Source: an uncultured Clostridia bacterium (lineage in GTDB: Bacteria > Bacillota > Clostridia > Oscillospirales > Acutalibacteraceae). Taken from it: a stretch of 8,001 bases of DNA. Positions 5,909-8,001 of the stretch are shown here, piece after piece. Each line of letters begins with the position of its first letter. The first letter of the stretch is position 1. Where the stretch lies: assembly GCA_937901145.1 (NCBI GenBank), contig CALCHE010000108.1, positions 1 through 8,001 of the forward strand, in the 5' to 3' direction. Below the pieces are notes generated by a model. The model was given only the letters and a program-made list of their open reading frames with translations, had not been told where the DNA came from and made no database searches. A program made the translations under genes and the position numbers.

Positions 5909-6715
5909 ATCAGCAGAAAAACGCCTTATGTTTATCTCGGTGTCTTCGGTGTGAATTTCCTGCTTTTCCTTACCAAGCTTTATGTGGGACTGTCCTCAAA
6001 CAGCATCAGCATCTATTCGGACGGTGTGAATAATTTTTTTGACTCGCTGACGGGTATTCTGAGCTTTGCATTGCTCGTTTCTCTGGCGAAGCAAACAAAC
6101 CCCGTAACAGCTTATAGAACCAAAAAGACAGAACAGCTTCTGTCATTTGTCATTTCGGTGACGGTAGCCTTCAGTGCCTTTTATTTCGCCTATAATTCCC
6201 TCGAGAGACTGACCTATCCCACACCTGTCAGCTATATGGTTAAATATCTCGTGATAATTCTGCTGACAGCGGCAGTAAAGCTTTTTATGTTTTTTGTTTT
6301 GCGTATATATGCACAGAAAAGCGGTTCGGCTGTGGTTAAGCTCATTTCCGTTGACAGTCTTCTTGACTTTTTTATCACTGCGGTGACAGCGCTGACCCTC
6401 ATTCTTTCCGTGGACGGGAAATATGCTGTCGATGCTTTCTGCGGTATAGGTATCAGCGGATTTATACTTTTCGGTGCCGTGAAAAGTATTATGTCCTCTC
6501 TGGCTCACCTTACAGAATCTCCCGCAAAGGAAAAAAGAGAAAAGCTGGCAGAGATACTGAAAAATGAAAATGTGAAGGATATAAGCTTCAATCTTTCCGA
6601 TGAAAGGGATGAGGTTTACATAAAAATAAACGGCAGTGATGACAGAGATTATCTTGTCCGTGAAATCGAAAAAGAAACAGGTATCAAGGCTTACCTTGTC
6701 ACCTGTGAAGAATAA
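5909..6715 (+). CDS. Cation diffusion facilitator family transporter, probable manganese exporter
   Basis: A 268-residue inner-membrane metal/proton antiporter. Six hydrophobic segments are visible (about 8-28, 47-60, 78-96, 110-131, 154-168, 176-193), followed by a short cytoplasmic domain (about 200-268) typical of CDF dimers. The transport site reads N41-xxx-D45 in helix 2 (SDGVNNFFD) and D149-xxx-D153 in helix 5 (SVDSLLD). Zinc-type CDFs use His/Asp pairs, while this Asn-Asp/Asp-Asp set matches the manganese exporter MntE type, as I recall it. D175 at the start of helix 6 is also family-typical. The frame stays open upstream to a TTG at 5837, but that codon precedes the promoter, so the ATC at 5909 is preferred. 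The gene is 20 nt before the phosphatase gene. Family is secure; substrate and start codon are inferred. Confidence 0.82.
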   Translation: MSRKTPYVYLGVFGVNFLLFLTKLYVGLSSNSISIYSDGVNNFFDSLTGILSFALLVSLAKQTNPVTAYRTKKTEQLLSFVISVTVAFSAFYFAYNSLERLTYPTPVSYMVKYLVIILLTAAVKLFMFFVLRIYAQKSGSAVVKLISVDSLLDFFITAVTALTLILSVDGKYAVDAFCGIGISGFILFGAVKSIMSSLAHLTESPAKEKREKLAEILKNENVKDISFNLSDERDEVYIKINGSDDRDYLVREIEKETGIKAYLVTCEE

Positions 6716-6735
6716 AAAAACAAAGGAGAAAAACT

Positions 6736-8001
6736 ATGAAAACAAAAGAAAAGACAGTGGAAACCAAGAAAAAAGGTAAGGGTAAAAAAGCTCTTAAGGT
6801 GCTTTGTATTATCCTGGCAGTGATTATCGGTGCGGCAGGAGTGTGTGCTATCCTCAGTGTTACCGGTAACAAGGCAAACATCGAAAAGATTTCCGCCTTT
6901 GAAGCGGTAGAAAAGGAAGACAGACTTGTTCCCGAAAAGGACGAGGACGGCAACTGGACCTTCACCACAGACAGAGACTTTAAGGTGCTTCAGCTTACTG
7001 ACGTACATATCGGCGGCGGCTTTATGTCACTTAAAAAGGACTCAATGGCTCTCAATGCGGTTGCATCTATGGTAAAGGCGGAGGAGCCTGATCTTATAAT
7101 AGTAACCGGTGATATCTCCTTCCCTGTGCCTTATGCTGCAGGTACATTTAATAATCTTTCCTCTGCAAAGGTTTTTGCTGCACTTATGGAAAAGCTTGGA
7201 GTTTACTGGACCTTAGGCTTCGGTAACCATGATTCAGAGGTGTATTCTTATTATTCGAGAGAAGAAATTACGGACTTTTATTCAAATGAAGAGTTTGAAC
7301 ACTGTCTCTTTGAGAGAGGCCATGAGGATGTGGACGGTTACGGAAATCAGATAATCAACGTTAAAAACTCCGACGGTATCGTTACACAGTCACTCTTCGT
7401 TTTCGACAGCCACTCATATATTGACGGCGACGTACTTGGCATTATGTGGAAGTACGACAACATCCACGAAAATCAGGTAGTATGGTACGAGGAATCACTG
7501 AAAAAAATCAATGCTGAGAATGCTGAAATCGCTAATGAAAAAGACCTTGACATTCCCGATACGGTAAAATCAGCCGCCTTCTTCCATATTCCTCTCACAG
7601 AGCAGAAGGATGCCTGGTATGAGTTTGCCGATAACGGCTTCGCAGATACAGAAAATGTAAAGCTCATTTACGGTACAGCCGGTGAAGGTAAAAAGGTAGT
7701 TTATCCCGGTGTAGGTGAGGACGGCCTTTTCGAAAAGATGCTCGAGCTCGGCTCCACACAGGCAGTTTTCTGCGGTCACGACCATTACAATAATTTCTCT
7801 CTTGAATACAAAGGTATCAGACTCACCTACGGTATGAGTATCGACTATCTTGCCTATCCCGGTATTTACAAGGAAGGCTCACAGAGAGGCTGTACCGTTA
7901 TCACCTTCTCACCTGACGGCTCCTTTGACTGCAAGGCTGAAAGCTACTATCAGGAAAAGTATGCAAGCGTTTATGATAAAGAGACTGTCGATATGCAGGA
8001 A
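6736..8001 (+). CDS. Membrane-anchored metallophosphoesterase, Dcr2-like (partial, runs off the end)
   Basis: An open frame of 422 codons without a stop at the window edge. A lysine-rich start (1-21) and one hydrophobic segment (about 20-42, LCIILAVIIGAAGVCAIL) predict an N-in anchor with the enzyme domain outside the membrane. The calcineurin-like dimetal site is complete: DVH (D89, H91), GD (D126), GNHD (163-166), a lone His in FFHIPL (H284), and GHDH (347-350). FHIPL is typical of the Dcr2/purple-acid-phosphatase-like subgroup. The natural substrate cannot be told. The start is supported by AAAGGAG (6722-6728) with a 7-nt spacer. It is 20 nt downstream of the CDF gene with no terminator or promoter between, so both are probably one transcript. 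The C-terminal end is missing from this window. Confidence 0.87.
   Translation, partial: MKTKEKTVETKKKGKGKKALKVLCIILAVIIGAAGVCAILSVTGNKANIEKISAFEAVEKEDRLVPEKDEDGNWTFTTDRDFKVLQLTDVHIGGGFMSLKKDSMALNAVASMVKAEEPDLIIVTGDISFPVPYAAGTFNNLSSAKVFAALMEKLGVYWTLGFGNHDSEVYSYYSREEITDFYSNEEFEHCLFERGHEDVDGYGNQIINVKNSDGIVTQSLFVFDSHSYIDGDVLGIMWKYDNIHENQVVWYEESLKKINAENAEIANEKDLDIPDTVKSAAFFHIPLTEQKDAWYEFADNGFADTENVKLIYGTAGEGKKVVYPGVGEDGLFEKMLELGSTQAVFCGHDHYNNFSLEYKGIRLTYGMSIDYLAYPGIYKEGSQRGCTVITFSPDGSFDCKAESYYQEKYASVYDKETVDMQE

Noticed and set aside
6691..7008. Minus-strand open frames over the CDF end and phosphatase start
   Set aside because: They lie antisense to the phosphatase anchor and its lysine-rich start, giving low-complexity Phe/Ser-rich products; no ribosome binding site or domain.

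Overview
The window reads as chromosomal DNA from an anaerobic gut-type Firmicute, most likely a Clostridia member of the Oscillospiraceae/Ruminococcus kind. This is inferred from the AGGAG-type ribosome binding sites, the strong sigma-A promoters, the gene families, and an intergenic cluster of GTAGGG palindromes and a CCTCTCC-bounded element of the sort seen in such genomes. There are no tRNA, rRNA, transposase, phage or CRISPR features.

Layout. 12-2285 (+): a TetR-family regulator followed after 24 nt by an FGGY carbohydrate kinase, closed by an intrinsic terminator. 2337-3017 (+): a small alarmone synthetase of the RelQ/YjbM type, whose ribosome binding site starts within a few bases of that terminator and which has its own downstream terminator. 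3018-3352: a convergent, non-coding gap packed with palindromes: three GTAGGG...CCG hairpins with different but self-complementary arms, and one 105-bp element ended by inverted CCTCTCC repeats. The hairpin nearest alaX also looks like the alaX terminator. 3353-5783 (-): a two-gene operon, DUF1015 protein then a long AlaX-type alanyl-tRNA editing protein. 5784-5908: divergent promoters placed back to back with -35 boxes 3 bp apart. 5909-8001 (+): a cation diffusion facilitator (CDF) transporter and a membrane-anchored Dcr2-like metallophosphoesterase that runs off the window edge.

How the genes may work together. The TetR protein probably controls the sugar kinase. The synthetase makes (p)ppGpp-type alarmones. 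AlaX removes amino acids, mainly serine, wrongly attached to tRNA(Ala). DUF1015 proteins often sit beside serine biosynthesis genes, so the minus-strand operon may join serine metabolism to serine mischarging control. The CDF carries an Asn/Asp plus Asp/Asp metal site that suggests manganese export, and it is co-transcribed with a metal-dependent phosphatase predicted to face outwards.

The most unusual points are the CDF gene, which appears to start at an AUC codon, the covarying palindrome family, and the serine-themed DUF1015-alaX pair. I saw no complete new defence or mobile system.
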